Shown: positions 43,750 through 54,638, numbered from the stretch's first letter. The stretch is DNA of 64,000 nucleotides from Phycisphaerae bacterium (GCA_016795065.1 JAEUIU010000058.1:111374-175373); one strand, 5' to 3'. Translations and numbers: made by a program. Notes: a model not told the origin generated them from the letters alone.

Positions 43750-46025
43750 GCCGCGACTCCCGTTTCGGCGCTCGCGTTGCTTTCCTCGTCGGCCCGCAGC
43801 GCCGTCGCCGTCACGCCCCCATCCGAGCGTGCCCCGGATGCGTTCGCGGCGTGCGAGAACCAGCGGGCCATGATTGTTTCGACGAGGGCGATGCCCAAGA
43901 GCGCCGCGAGCAGCCAGACCGCCGCTCCAACGACGTTTCGGTTGGGCGCAAGCTCCGCGAGGAGCGTCTCGACCGTTCCGAAAGAGGGCTGGCCGACCGG
44001 CGCGAACCAACCCGCAACGATCTCCTGGGACTGCGGCGTGAGTCGCGTGGCAGCAGCCTCGACATTCACCGGCAGCCCACCCACGACTCGCCCGGCGACG
44101 TCCGTCACGCTCCAGGCCCCTGAGGAGGGAACGATGTCCTTCGCGAGTCCAGCCTGATCGAGAGAAACGCGACGACCGTTTGATGCAACCAGTTCGTGGG
44201 CATCGCGCACCGAGACAAAGGGACGCTCAGCGACGATTGCCTGTTCGGAGCCGCCGATGCGGGCGAGCGCCTTGCGGACCAGCTCTTGGAAGAGCGGCAC
44301 CATAAAGGGCTTCACCGGCAGGTTCGTCCAGGCAAGTTCGGGCGCGGAGGTCATCAGGGCAACCAGGCCGCGCGAGGCAATGGCGCCGTTCGGCGAGCTG
44401 GGCGTGGTCACCAGCAGAAACGGCGAACCGTCCGCCAAAGTGAGAACCACATCGCTCGACGACGCCCCGCGGATCTCCAGCCGGCGCGTGAGTTCGATCG
44501 GGCGAAGGAGATCAGGTAGCTCGGCGTCCACCGTCGAGAACACCGACTGGGCGCTCCCGCGCTGCGGCTGCTCGACCGCGAAGGTGAGTGGGGCGTCGAG
44601 CGCGGGTGCCTCGTTCGCCACCTGCCACGACAGGCCGAAGGTCGCCACGAAGGCATCGATCCATCGCTGCACGTTTGTTTCGCTGGATGGCATCGCCAGA
44701 AGCAATCCGCCGCGGTCAACGAAGCGGCGTACCTCCGGCCAGAGTGAGGGCTCGATCAGCTCCGGTCGCGGCAGAAGGAGGGCGTCAAGATCCTTGAGGA
44801 TCCTGGCATCGAGAGCGAGCGGATCGATCTCGGCAACCTCGAGTCCGGGCTGGTCCACCGGGCTCAGGGCCCTGGTGATCCAGCGCGCCGCCGGCACTTG
44901 TTCAATCTCGGCGCCGCTTCCGAAGGTTCGTCGCGCGACCACACCGATGCGGGTCGCCGCTCGGGCGTCGAAGATCGCGTGTCGTGCGTCGTTCGCGGGC
45001 ATGGAGTCGCCGTCGATCCGTGCGGTGATCGCGCCGTTGCCAACACGTCCGCTACCGCCGCCGGCAGCAGGATCGGAGGGCAAGAGCTGCTCGTTGGACG
45101 CCCGAAGGGAGAACTCGACGCGGGCTGTGGCCTGTCCGGCATCGAAGCGCACCGTCTTGGGCGGAACGGGTGAGGTGCCGTCGCCTTCCACGGTGACACG
45201 AACCGACGCGGGAGCGTTGCCGCCACCGGCCCGTTCGAGTCGGACGGTCACGCCGATCGAGTCATCGTCGATGGCCCGTTGTGCCTCGACCGAGGAGATG
45301 GCGACATCGCTTCGATCCGCGGTCGCCGGCGGAAAGGCCACGAGTCGCGGGGCGCCGGAGCTGGCAGCCACCAGGGCCGCTGGCTGCGGGCGGGTGACAT
45401 CGAGGGCACCAAGACGGAACTCACTGGCCACGACCACGACATGGTCACCCTCGGGCGAGGCACCTAACGATTCGCTCACCACGCGCATCGCCGCCGTCAG
45501 GTCGGTCGCGGCCTCCGAGGCTTCTAACGATTCGATCGCACGGGCGACGGCATCACGGTCGGTCGTCGGCGGAAGGACCAGCGGGCGCACCGGTCGCGAG
45601 GCGAGCACGACACCGACGCTGTCGCCGGCTCCGAGCCCGCGCACCAGTTCGGCGGTCTGCTGGCGGAGTCGCTCAAAGTCGCTTGCCGATCCCAACGTCG
45701 CCCCGTCGCGGGCCCGAGTGACGACGCCGTCATCGAGAACGATCGTCACGGTTCGTCCGCCGCTGGGCGAAAGCAATCCGCTGCCTTCGAGCACCGGTCT
45801 GGCCAGGGCAAGCCCGGCGATCGCAAACAGCAGGCAACGTGCGGCGAGCAGGAGGAGTTGCTCCAGCCGCAGACGGCGCTCTTGTCGACGTAGCGCGGCA
45901 AGGAGAATGTCCATCGCCGCCCAGTCGATGGGCGGACGGCGCCGACGGAAAAGGAAGTGAATGAGGATGGGAATCGCCGCCGCGATCAGGCCCGCAGTCA
46001 GGAAGCCGCCGTTGAGGAGGGTCAT
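43746..46025 (-). CDS. BatA-type N-terminal domain vWA-like membrane protein
   Basis: 759 residues. The N-terminus is the BatA double-helix module (membrane segments about 6-26 and 56-76, with PIDWAAMDILLAALRRQERRLRLEQ-type linker). A vWA-like domain follows, but its MIDAS is degenerate (LDDGVVT instead of DxSxS), so metal binding is doubtful. The middle contains Ig-like strands and an amidotransferase-like part (LDALLLPRPEL, FVDRGGLLLAMPSSE). A last membrane helix (AAVWLLAALLGIALVETIMARW) lies near the C-terminus. Both ends overlap neighbours as ATGA. Loss of MIDAS beside an intact MIDAS in the next gene suggests a paired receptor/partner arrangement, which is inference. Confidence 0.8.
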   Translation of the reverse strand: MTLLNGGFLTAGLIAAAIPILIHFLFRRRRPPIDWAAMDILLAALRRQERRLRLEQLLLLAARCLLFAIAGLALARPVLEGSGLLSPSGGRTVTIVLDDGVVTRARDGATLGSASDFERLRQQTAELVRGLGAGDSVGVVLASRPVRPLVLPPTTDRDAVARAIESLEASEAATDLTAAMRVVSESLGASPEGDHVVVVASEFRLGALDVTRPQPAALVAASSGAPRLVAFPPATADRSDVAISSVEAQRAIDDDSIGVTVRLERAGGGNAPASVRVTVEGDGTSPVPPKTVRFDAGQATARVEFSLRASNEQLLPSDPAAGGGSGRVGNGAITARIDGDSMPANDARHAIFDARAATRIGVVARRTFGSGAEIEQVPAARWITRALSPVDQPGLEVAEIDPLALDARILKDLDALLLPRPELIEPSLWPEVRRFVDRGGLLLAMPSSETNVQRWIDAFVATFGLSWQVANEAPALDAPLTFAVEQPQRGSAQSVFSTVDAELPDLLRPIELTRRLEIRGASSSDVVLTLADGSPFLLVTTPSSPNGAIASRGLVALMTSAPELAWTNLPVKPFMVPLFQELVRKALARIGGSEQAIVAERPFVSVRDAHELVASNGRRVSLDQAGLAKDIVPSSGAWSVTDVAGRVVGGLPVNVEAAATRLTPQSQEIVAGWFAPVGQPSFGTVETLLAELAPNRNVVGAAVWLLAALLGIALVETIMARWFSHAANASGARSDGGVTATALRADEESNASAETGVAA

Positions 46026-47005
46026 CCGGCTCGACCTCCCCGGGCAAGCGCGTTGCGGCGCGCCAAGACCGCGGCGAGGGCTGGTCCGACCGACTCATGC
46101 GAGTCCATCCGCTGGTAGTCAAAGCCGAACGCGCGACAGACCTTCACGATGGATTCAAGGTGATCCCGCAGTGCGGCCAAGTAGGCGGCCCGCAATGCCG
46201 GCGGATCGACGTTCATGCGACCCTCGCCCTCGAGCCCGACGAAGGGAGCCGGGTCGGCCAGGTCAAATCGCATCTCCTGACGATCGAGAACCTGAAGCAA
46301 CACGACATCGTGATGGCGATAGCGGAAGCGGGCCAGAGCCTCTCGAATCTGGACCGTCGGCATGAGGAAGTCGCTGACGATGACAATGAGTGCCCGATTG
46401 AGGACCTTGGAGAGGGCCTGCTCGGCGACCTTCGGAAGGTTGGCCTTGCCGTCGACCGGCTCGGTCGAGAGCGCCTGGACCACGAGACGCCACTGGTCAC
46501 GGGCGTTGGACCGTTTCATGATCGTGCGCAGTTCCTCGGCGAAGGTGCCCACCCCGACTCGATCGCGCTGCTGAAGGCAGAGATAGGCCATGGCCGCGGC
46601 AACGGCGGTGGCGTGGTCGAACTTGGTCCACTTCGCGGGCACGCCACCGACCCGACCGGCCTGCGTACCGCCCCAGCCCTCCTTGATCGCCAGCGACCCG
46701 AATCGCATCGACGCACTGGTATCGATCAGGACCACCACGTCAAGGTTGGTCTCCTGGACATAACGCTTCAAGTAGAGCTTGTCCGATCGCCCGAAGACCT
46801 TCCAGTCCAAGTGCCGGACAGGATCACCCTTCACGTACTGACGATGCTCGGCAAACTCGACGGCGAGACCCTGGTAAGGCGAGCGGTGCATGCCGCTCAT
46901 CACGCCCTCGACGATCATCTTCGCCCGAAGCTCGAACGGCGCAAGCTGCCCGAGCGTTTCGGGCGCCAAGTATTGCTCAGCTCGCATGCCGGAGTTGCTC
47001 GCCAC
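46022..47005 (-). CDS. DUF58 protein of the MoxR operon
   Basis: 327 residues. The DUF58 hallmark (EFAEHRQYVKGDPVRHLDWK, about 50-69) is followed by KLYLKRYVQETN and a vWA-type fold with D95-T-S97-A-S99 (LIDTSASM) and IVIVSDFLMP. No membrane segment. DUF58 proteins accompany MoxR AAA+ ATPases and are thought to be their cytoplasmic adaptors or clients. The stop overlaps the BatA-type start (ATGA), and the start is 79 bp after moxR. Confidence 0.9.
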   Translation of the reverse strand: MASNSGMRAEQYLAPETLGQLAPFELRAKMIVEGVMSGMHRSPYQGLAVEFAEHRQYVKGDPVRHLDWKVFGRSDKLYLKRYVQETNLDVVVLIDTSASMRFGSLAIKEGWGGTQAGRVGGVPAKWTKFDHATAVAAAMAYLCLQQRDRVGVGTFAEELRTIMKRSNARDQWRLVVQALSTEPVDGKANLPKVAEQALSKVLNRALIVIVSDFLMPTVQIREALARFRYRHHDVVLLQVLDRQEMRFDLADPAPFVGLEGEGRMNVDPPALRAAYLAALRDHLESIVKVCRAFGFDYQRMDSHESVGPALAAVLARRNALARGGRAG

Positions 47006-47084
47006 CGCGCGGTTGCCTTTCTTGTCTCACGTTGGCGCCGTCGTCGACGCCATCAATAGCGATGTGACCGAAACCTGTCGCGGC

Positions 47085-48176
<1,092 letters not shown>

Positions 48177-48389
48177 GTGGTGGATGCCGAGGCGCTCGAG
48201 TCGGGGCGTCGTCGAAGGGTCGAGAGGTGCCGTTGAGAGGTCCGCCGGATGACCTGTGGCGAGTATAAGAATCGGTCGTTTCCGTCCCGACGCGCCACGC
48301 GAAGGAAGCGGAACCGACCCGATGCGGCACTTTTTCCCTCCCGGCGCGGTCGGGGTGGCTCCAACTGCGGGTTTTTCACGAGATTTCCT

Positions 48390-49295
48390 GTGCCTGAACT
48401 GCCTGAGGTCGAGCATCTCCGACGGACACTGGAGGAACGCCTCGTGGGCGCGACCATCGTCGAGGTGCGATGTGGTCGCCACAACATGCTCGCGACGACT
48501 TCCTTGCGAAGCCCCCGACCAGTGCGGCTCCTGAACGGGGCGACCGTCGCTTCGTTGCAGCGACATGGGAAGCAGATGGCGATCGTCACCGTCGATGGGC
48601 GGGTCTTGGTGGTTCATTTGGGCATGTCCGGTCGAATGACCTTTGAGTCGGCGCCGCCAACGGATGCCGACCGCCACGCCCATGTCGCTTGGCTGGTTCA
48701 ACCCAAGTCGCCGAGCAAGCCGAAGGTGCCGTGGGGGAACACCGCACACTGGCTCGTTTTTCGCGACCCTCGACGCTTTGGCGAGTTGGCCTCTCTGGCC
48801 AGCCCAACAGCCCTGGAGCGACGTTGGCGAGCATTAGGGCCGGACGCCTTTCTGGCGCCCCCCGATGCCCTGATGGCCGCCCTCCGTGGTCTCCGACGCC
48901 AAGCAAAGGCCGCCTTGCTCGACCAGGCGGTCCTGGCTGGCGTTGGAAACATCTACGCCGACGAGTCCCTCTTTCGAGCTGGGGTCCATCCGACCCAGAG
49001 TCTCGATCGACTCAGCGAGGATCGGCTTGTCCGGTTGATCGCAGCGATTCAGGTGACCCTCACGGCGGCGGTCAACTCTGGTGGGTCGACGCTGCGGGAT
49101 TATGTTGATGCAAACGCACAAGCTGGCGGTTACCAGTCCTATCACCTGATCTATGGCCGAGCCGGGGAGGCTTGTCCGACCTGCGGACGCCCGTTGGAAG
49201 GACTCACGGCAGCGGGAAGGACAACGGTCGCTTGCTCCACCTGTCAGCGACTTATCCACAAGCGACGTGGAAAAGTTGCTGGATCCTCCGGCTGA
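48390..49295 (+). CDS. mutM: Formamidopyrimidine-DNA glycosylase
   Basis: 301 residues from GTG 48390, fixed by the invariant N-terminus (M)PELPEVEHLRR, in which the processed Pro is the nucleophile and the next Glu the catalytic acid. Other family parts are HGKQMAIV, HLGMSGR, FRDPRRFG, GVGNIYADESLF and the C-terminal zinc finger with CPTCGRP and CSTCQR. It removes 8-oxoguanine and formamidopyrimidines. The frame upstream of 48390 is non-homologous. A perfect DnaA-box sequence (49252-49260) is embedded in the last codons. Confidence 0.95.
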   Translation: MPELPEVEHLRRTLEERLVGATIVEVRCGRHNMLATTSLRSPRPVRLLNGATVASLQRHGKQMAIVTVDGRVLVVHLGMSGRMTFESAPPTDADRHAHVAWLVQPKSPSKPKVPWGNTAHWLVFRDPRRFGELASLASPTALERRWRALGPDAFLAPPDALMAALRGLRRQAKAALLDQAVLAGVGNIYADESLFRAGVHPTQSLDRLSEDRLVRLIAAIQVTLTAAVNSGGSTLRDYVDANAQAGGYQSYHLIYGRAGEACPTCGRPLEGLTAAGRTTVACSTCQRLIHKRRGKVAGSSG

Positions 49296-49790
49296 GTTAT
49301 GCAGATCGAATCAACAGAGATTTGTCGGCGTTGAGAGGGGTTGGGTCGGCAGCAACTGCCGGTGTTGTGGGTGAAGGCAGCGTCAAGCGTCAGAGAGCTG
49401 AGTATGAGAGTAGTTCTCATATTCTTCTTAGAGAAGACCCTGTCCAGATGTGGAGAACCCACACATGGCATCCATAAGACACGATAAAACAACAACTTCC
49501 AATCAAATCTGTCTTGTGGGGGATCTGTCGGTTCGCTGGCGCAATCGTTCGACGGTGCGCACATGCTCAAAACCACCGCGACTTCGAGTTGTTGTGACCC
49601 GTGCCTGAAGGCTCTGGAAAGTCATCCACAACGTCACACCCTCGATCAGGGTCGACAACGAGCGCCGTTCATCGACAACTTCTCAACACGGGCGGAAGGG
49701 GTCCCTTCGCGCCAACCGACAGGCCATGAGGTCGTCCTGACTTGAACCAGTGTGCGCTCTCATCGTGCGCGACGACACTGTCTCGTTCGA
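49252..49790. other. Candidate replication origin region beside dnaA
   Basis: This holds the 531-bp gene-free gap 49296-49826 between mutM and the dnaA stop. Seen: TTATCCACA at 49252-49260 (perfect DnaA box), TGTGGAGAA at 49449-49457 (one mismatch to the box on the other strand, and part of a TGTGG-agaac-CCACA hairpin), TCATCCACA at 49622-49630 (one mismatch), and two AT-rich stretches (about 49395-49440 and 49470-49515) in an otherwise GC-rich region. Box clusters plus an AT-rich element next to dnaA are the classic oriC pattern, but three boxes are few and strand-asymmetry data are lacking. Confidence 0.4.
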
Positions 49791-49826
49791 GCGGTCGAGC
49801 AAGACGGCATCGCCGTCTTCTGGGAC

Positions 49827-51461
49827 TTACCGGACGCGTTGGAGCAACTGCTCTTCAAGCCTTGAGACGTCGGCGAGGAGCTTCCCGTCCGCTCCGCGCT
49901 TCTCGTTGATTGTCTTGATCGCGTGCATCACGGTCGTGTGGTCGCGCCCGCCGAAGTACCCACCGATCTCCTCCAGGCTGTACCGGGTGTGCTTGCGGGC
50001 GAGCCACATGCAGACCTGACGCGGAAGGGCGATGGACTTGTGACGGCGCTTGGAGAGGAGGTCGGTCAGCTTCACGTCGAAGAAGCGGCTGACCTCTTCG
50101 ATGATCATCTGAATCGTCGGTTGGCTGGCTCCGCCGCTCGGATTGATGTCACTCAGGGCCTGCTTCGCCAGATCGAGGTTGATCGGAAGCCCTGTAGCCG
50201 CTGAAAGCCCACGGAGCTTGGTGAGGGCCCCTTCCAGTTCGCGGATGTTCGAGTCGATTTTGGCCGCGATGTACGCCGGAACATCGTCCGGCAGTACGAG
50301 ATCGTGCAGGGCGGCCTTCGTCTTCACAATCGACACGCGGGTTTCGTAGTCCGGCCGGTCGATCCGGGCGACCAGGCCGCAGCTAAAGCGACTCGTGAGA
50401 CGCTCCTCCAAGTCAGGGATCTCGCTTGGAGCTGCATCCGAGCTGAGGACGATCTGCTTCCCCGCCTGATAAAGCGTGTTGAAGGTGTGGAAGAACTCCT
50501 CCTGGGTCTGTTCTCGCTTCGAAAGGAAGTGAATGTCGTCGATCACGAGGACATCCACCGTCCGGAAGCGGGACCGGAAGTCGCTCATCCGTCCAGCCTT
50601 CACGGCGTCATGGAAGAGATCCATGAAGGTGTTGCAGGAGATGTAACAGATCCGGGCTCGGTTGTTCTTCCGCAGAATCGTCTGACAGATCGCTTGAAGA
50701 AGGTGCGTCTTACCGAGGCCGACGCCACCGTGGACGAAATACGGGTTGTAGGCCTTGCCGGGCTTCTCTCCGACCGCAATGCCGGCCGCGTGAGCCAGCC
50801 GGTTGTTCGGCCCGACCACGAAGTTCTCAAAGGAGTAGTCCGGCGAGAGAAGCGTCTGCTCGTCCATCGCGGCAAAGACACTGCCCGCATCGTCGTGGTC
50901 AGCGGAGCCGCTGCCGAAGCCCGCCGAAAGGAGTCCACTGCCCTGGCCGCTCGGCTTGAGCTCGGTGAGACCGGAAGGGATCCCAGGCTGTGATTCAGGC
51001 AATCGGTCGCTGCTGCCTTGGCCCGTTGATCCCTGACCGTCGGCGTTCAGGCCGTCGGGGTTCGAACCACGGCTCGTGGGGAGTTGTCCATCAGACAACA
51101 ATCCATGGTGGTCCGTATCCGATCGACCATGATGGGAAGTGTTCGCCGATCTGCCGGCGCTGCGATGTCGACCGCTTCCATCCCGATCAGCGTTGGGAGT
51201 CGGCGCGCTCGCCTCTTCAGGTCCAATGAACCGAACGACGAGGAGTCGTCCCGTGACTGATTGGGCAGCCTCGCTGAATTGCGCCGTGCAGCACCGCTGC
51301 AGATATCGCAACTGAACCGGTTCGCGCACGACCAACCGGAGAACACCCGACTGAATGTCGAGTGGCTCGATGTCGTCAAACCAGTGTCGACAGAGATCCG
51401 GATGGTGCTTGCGAAGGTAGCCGTTGATCGAGACGCGGAACTCAGGATCAGGGCGCGGCAT
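49827..51461 (-). CDS. dnaA: Chromosomal replication initiator DnaA
   Basis: 544 residues from ATG 51461, since domain I (about 5-80) begins right after it. The frame upstream is open but unlike DnaA. Domain II (about 81-200) is unusually long and Gly/Ser/Asp/His-rich. Domain III has Walker A GGVGLGKT (245-252), Walker B VLVIDDIHFL and the sensor region. Domain IV carries the DnaA HTH with YFGGRDHTTVMHAI. It binds DnaA boxes and opens oriC. The gap 51462-52022 upstream presumably holds its promoter. Confidence 0.97.
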   Translation of the reverse strand: MPRPDPEFRVSINGYLRKHHPDLCRHWFDDIEPLDIQSGVLRLVVREPVQLRYLQRCCTAQFSEAAQSVTGRLLVVRFIGPEEASAPTPNADRDGSGRHRSAGRSANTSHHGRSDTDHHGLLSDGQLPTSRGSNPDGLNADGQGSTGQGSSDRLPESQPGIPSGLTELKPSGQGSGLLSAGFGSGSADHDDAGSVFAAMDEQTLLSPDYSFENFVVGPNNRLAHAAGIAVGEKPGKAYNPYFVHGGVGLGKTHLLQAICQTILRKNNRARICYISCNTFMDLFHDAVKAGRMSDFRSRFRTVDVLVIDDIHFLSKREQTQEEFFHTFNTLYQAGKQIVLSSDAAPSEIPDLEERLTSRFSCGLVARIDRPDYETRVSIVKTKAALHDLVLPDDVPAYIAAKIDSNIRELEGALTKLRGLSAATGLPINLDLAKQALSDINPSGGASQPTIQMIIEEVSRFFDVKLTDLLSKRRHKSIALPRQVCMWLARKHTRYSLEEIGGYFGGRDHTTVMHAIKTINEKRGADGKLLADVSRLEEQLLQRVR

Positions 51462-52022
51462 GGTGGTCGACTCGAAACCGAAGGCCAAGGGAGGAAGCGA
51501 GGCACAAACGGGTTGGGCGCAAGCTGTCTGAGAGGGTCGACTTACCGCCGACTCCACACGATTTGTCCGATGCGGCAGCGATCGCCGCTCGTCGATCCGG
51601 GAAAACCCGAATGGAAGTGCGGTTCCTATCAACCCCCGACCAGACCCCCGATCCCGCACACCCCACGCGCAGATCCCCTTGGGATCCCATTGTGGTGCCG
51701 CGACGGCGGACATGAACTCGGATGTCGACCTGACGGAGTGCCTTCCCGCTTCCTCTCGAGTCCTTCCTGGCGGCCAGTTGGGAACCCGGTGAGAAGGTGG
51801 GGAGATACTCCGACGACGAGTCGGTCAAGCCACCGTTTCCCTGCCCGATACCGAACAAGGCATCGGAACGGACACGTGACTTCAAGAGTCCCGTGAGGAG
51901 TGGCACTCAACCGCCGCGACGGACAGCGCTGTCTCTTTGCTGGTACTGCACTGTGTCGTGTCGAAGTCCCACTTGCGATCACGGCACAGCGAGGCTGAAT
52001 GTAGTGCGCTGTGCACAGTGCG
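51462..52022. other. dnaA upstream region, no gene seen
   Basis: 561 bp between the dnaA start and the stop of the MBL-fold gene. Frames are open on both strands but show no homology-like pattern or membrane segment. The only ordered element I see is the palindrome CTGTGCACAG at 52009-52018, followed by TGCG. No clear -35/-10 pair or consensus DnaA box is visible. Confidence 0.5.
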
Positions 52023-53003
52023 TCAACCGTTCTGTTCCTGATTCTCTCTGGGAGCTGACGCGCTTCGATCTTCCGGCAAATTTGCGGTTTTTTCCGCTGC
52101 GCCTCCCGCTTCAGCCACTTGACGATCGTATCGCTGCTTGTTCGCGCGATGGTCCATCAGAAGATGGACGCGCGATGCGTGAGCGCCTCCCTCGATCGCC
52201 GCGATGCACTCGCGGGCGAAAGGGATCGCGGTGCGACGGGAGACGTGCACCAACACAACGTTCTCGGCCTTCCACACCCGCAGCAGTGACGTGAAATCGC
52301 CCACGTGCAGGTGCTTGCCGATCTTCGCCCTGGTCCGATGGTCGCTCTCGAAGAAGGTGCACTCGGCCAGGACGACCTTCGCAAGGGCGAATTCGTCGCG
52401 GAACAAAAACGGACCCGGCTCGGTGTCGCCGGTGTAGGCCACGAGCGGAATCTCGACCGTACGGGTGATCTCGACCCCGCTGGCCTTCAGTTCTCGCAGT
52501 TTTTCCTGAGGAAACTCTCGAAACTCATCCTTCAGCTTGCTGCGACGCTCGATGATCGCGAAGGCAAGGCTCGGGGAAGTGTGACTCGTCTCGATGGCCC
52601 GTAGGTAGACGTTGTTCTTGATTTCGATCTCGGCGTCGGGCTCGATCGGGATGATCTCGTGCGGCGTCCGTTGGAGCTCGAGATCCACCCATGAGCGCAT
52701 CATCGCCCGCAGGGGCTCGGCCACCCGTGGGTGACAGACGCACTTGCCGGTCCCGATCTTTTGGAACTGCCGTTGGCTGAACCAGTAGGGCAGCCCGCCG
52801 ATGTGGTCCATGTGGGCATGCGACAGTGCCACCAGTGGCGTCGCGAGAGACGCCCGTGTGCATTGCCCCATGTCGAAGCAAACATCCAGTTCGGGGACCT
52901 GAATGACCGTTTGCTCGCCGGCGACGCTGATGCCCTGCACGCGAAACGGCGGCAGGTACAGAAAACCCAACTGCCCCTCGCGGGGCGGCATGCTCGGAAT
53001 CAC
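52023..53003 (-). CDS. MBL-fold hydrolase, RNase Z-like
   Basis: 326 residues. The metallo-beta-lactamase motif H62-A-H64-M-D66-H67 (LSHAHMDHIGG) is intact. Further metal-site parts are SHTSPSLAF, AYTGDTEPGP (the Asp ligand) and VHVSRR (last His). The sheet order and the ECTFF strand recall RNase Z/ElaC-like enzymes, but the protein lacks the clear exosite arm of true tRNA 3'-processing RNase Z. Substrate could be a nucleic acid or a small ester. The last 30 residues are charged and variable. It lies between dnaA and the phosphorelay genes and diverges from the latter. ATG 52991 is an alternative start. Confidence 0.75.
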   Translation of the reverse strand: MIPSMPPREGQLGFLYLPPFRVQGISVAGEQTVIQVPELDVCFDMGQCTRASLATPLVALSHAHMDHIGGLPYWFSQRQFQKIGTGKCVCHPRVAEPLRAMMRSWVDLELQRTPHEIIPIEPDAEIEIKNNVYLRAIETSHTSPSLAFAIIERRSKLKDEFREFPQEKLRELKASGVEITRTVEIPLVAYTGDTEPGPFLFRDEFALAKVVLAECTFFESDHRTRAKIGKHLHVGDFTSLLRVWKAENVVLVHVSRRTAIPFARECIAAIEGGAHASRVHLLMDHRANKQRYDRQVAEAGGAAEKTANLPEDRSASAPRENQEQNG

Positions 53004-53180
53004 GGAAATGCTCCTTCGACGGCGTTTTCAGCCGTCGGGACCAAAGAACGAAGGGCAGACGATATGGGGCGACAGCCCGTTCCGTCAATTCGACGCGCGG
53101 TTCACTCGTCGTCCAAAGTGATTTTCACGCTATGACCGGTCGCACCCAAGTCACCCGGCCAACGGTCCGATCAACGACCT

Positions 53181-53540
53181 ATGCACGGTCACGACCCACA
53201 ATCAGGCCGCGCCGCGAAAGGACCGCCTCTTCAGAGCGAGTTCGCGGACGATCCGGACATGCGAGAGATCGTTGAGTTCTTCGTCAACGACCTCGACGCC
53301 CGCATGGACTCCATCCGCGAGGCCTTCTCGCGCGATGATCGGGCACGCCTGAAGACGCTCGCTCACCAGCTCAAGGGTGCCGCGGGCGGTTACGGCTTCC
53401 CCACCATCGGTACGGCGGCCGGAGCCGTGGAGCGAGAACTCCTCGGTGCCCAGGCTGACCTGTCCAGCCTTCAGGACAAGGTGGAAGAGCTCATTCGACT
53501 CTGTCGATCGGCAGTTCCAGGACAGAACGGCAACACCTGA
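53181..53540 (+). CDS. Histidine phosphotransfer (Hpt) protein
   Basis: 119 residues, a single Hpt four-helix domain with the phospho-accepting His62 in LAHQLKGAAGGYGF. N-terminal helix: MREIVEFFVNDLDARMDSI. It has no kinase domain. The following genes, a response-regulator diguanylate cyclase (30 bp later) and a hybrid histidine kinase, lie on the same strand, so it probably carries phosphate from the kinase's receiver domain to the response regulator. Confidence 0.9.
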   Translation: MHGHDPQSGRAAKGPPLQSEFADDPDMREIVEFFVNDLDARMDSIREAFSRDDRARLKTLAHQLKGAAGGYGFPTIGTAAGAVERELLGAQADLSSLQDKVEELIRLCRSAVPGQNGNT

Positions 53541-53569
53541 CGTTCGACGTCCGACGCCCGCCTCCGACG

Positions 53570-54529
53570 ATGGAGAACCACTCGGTGGATTCGACGACTA
53601 CTAGCAACGACCGCCTGCCGAAGCTGCTTGCGATCGACGACTCGGAGCTGATCCACAAGATCCTCCGGGTTCGCCTCCAGCACGAGCAGCTTGAGATCCT
53701 CTCTGCATGCAGCGGTGAGGAGGGCATCCGCATGGCCAAGGAACTGCGGCCCGAGGTGATCCTCCTGGACATCGAGCTCGGCGACATGACTGGGTTTGAC
53801 GTTCTTCAGAAGCTCAAGTCCGATCCGGAGACCCGCGACATCGCGGTCATGCTCATCTCCGCGTTCAGCGAGTCCATCGATCGCGTTCGCGGTCTTGACC
53901 TGGGCGCCGTCGATTTCATCACCAAGCCATTTGAGGTCATCGAGCTGACCGCCCGTGTTCGCTCGATCCTCAGGCTCCAGAGCGCGATGCACATGCTCGC
54001 CGTGAAGGCCCAGATCGACGGCCTCACCGGTCTTTGGAACCGAAAGTACTTCGACGCCCGCCTGGACAGCGAGTTCTCGGAAGGCCTCCGTCACGGTCGC
54101 CCCCTCTCGCTGATCATGACCGACATCGACAAGTTCAAGTCACTCAACGATGGCTACGGCCACCCCTTCGGCGACCTCGTCCTGGAGCGCTTCGCCCGCA
54201 TTCTGTCTGGCGGCCGTTCCTCCGACGTGGCGTGCCGCTACGGCGGCGAGGAGTTCGGCATCGTTCTGCCAAGCACTACGCTTTCGGAGGCTCACGAGGT
54301 TGCCGAGCGACTCCGTGAACGTCTTGCGACCGAGCACTGGCCGCGACACGAGGATCTTCGCGTGACCGCGAGCTTTGGCGTCGCCGATCTGACCTGTATC
54401 GCATCCAACGCGATGCCGCGAGCACTCGTGGAAGCTGCTGACCGGGCACTCTACGCCGCCAAGCATGGCGGACGAAATCGTGTCGAGCTGGCTAGCCCCG
54501 AGTCGCTGTCCATCCGTAAGTCGGCCTGA
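53570..54529 (+). CDS. Response-regulator diguanylate cyclase (REC-GGDEF)
   Basis: 319 residues. The receiver domain (about 17-135) has acidic pair D23/D24, phospho-acceptor D67 (ILLDIEL), S98 and K119. The GGDEF domain (about 148-310) has DGLTGLWNRKYF, TDIDKFK and the active-site GGEEF (225-229). An inhibitory I-site R216-S-S-D219 lies five residues ahead. It should make c-di-GMP from two GTP when phosphorylated, and be feedback-inhibited. The Hpt gene is 30 bp upstream and the hybrid kinase 109 bp downstream. The domain layout is like a PleD with one receiver. Confidence 0.95.
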   Translation: MENHSVDSTTTSNDRLPKLLAIDDSELIHKILRVRLQHEQLEILSACSGEEGIRMAKELRPEVILLDIELGDMTGFDVLQKLKSDPETRDIAVMLISAFSESIDRVRGLDLGAVDFITKPFEVIELTARVRSILRLQSAMHMLAVKAQIDGLTGLWNRKYFDARLDSEFSEGLRHGRPLSLIMTDIDKFKSLNDGYGHPFGDLVLERFARILSGGRSSDVACRYGGEEFGIVLPSTTLSEAHEVAERLRERLATEHWPRHEDLRVTASFGVADLTCIASNAMPRALVEAADRALYAAKHGGRNRVELASPESLSIRKSA

Positions 54530-54638
54530 TCGAGATACATCGATGAAGCGCCCCTCCCGTTCAGTCGATGAGCGGAGTGGGCTTCCGACTGCGCAGTGAT
54601 CGGCACGCGCTTTTGGCGGCTTCCAACAAGGCTCCGGC

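Noticed and set aside
44257..45960. 567-codon plus-strand frame opposite the BatA-type gene
   Set aside because: Ser/Arg/Ala-rich translation without membrane or domain pattern; a shadow of the minus-strand gene.
48177..48749. N-terminal extension of the MoxR frame to 48749
   Set aside because: The extension is non-homologous, overlaps mutM and its upstream region, and the AAA+ protein begins naturally at 48176.
51462..51713. 84-codon N-terminal extension of dnaA
   Set aside because: DnaA domain I starts right after ATG 51461, and the upstream residues are Arg/Pro/Ser-rich without similarity to DnaA.
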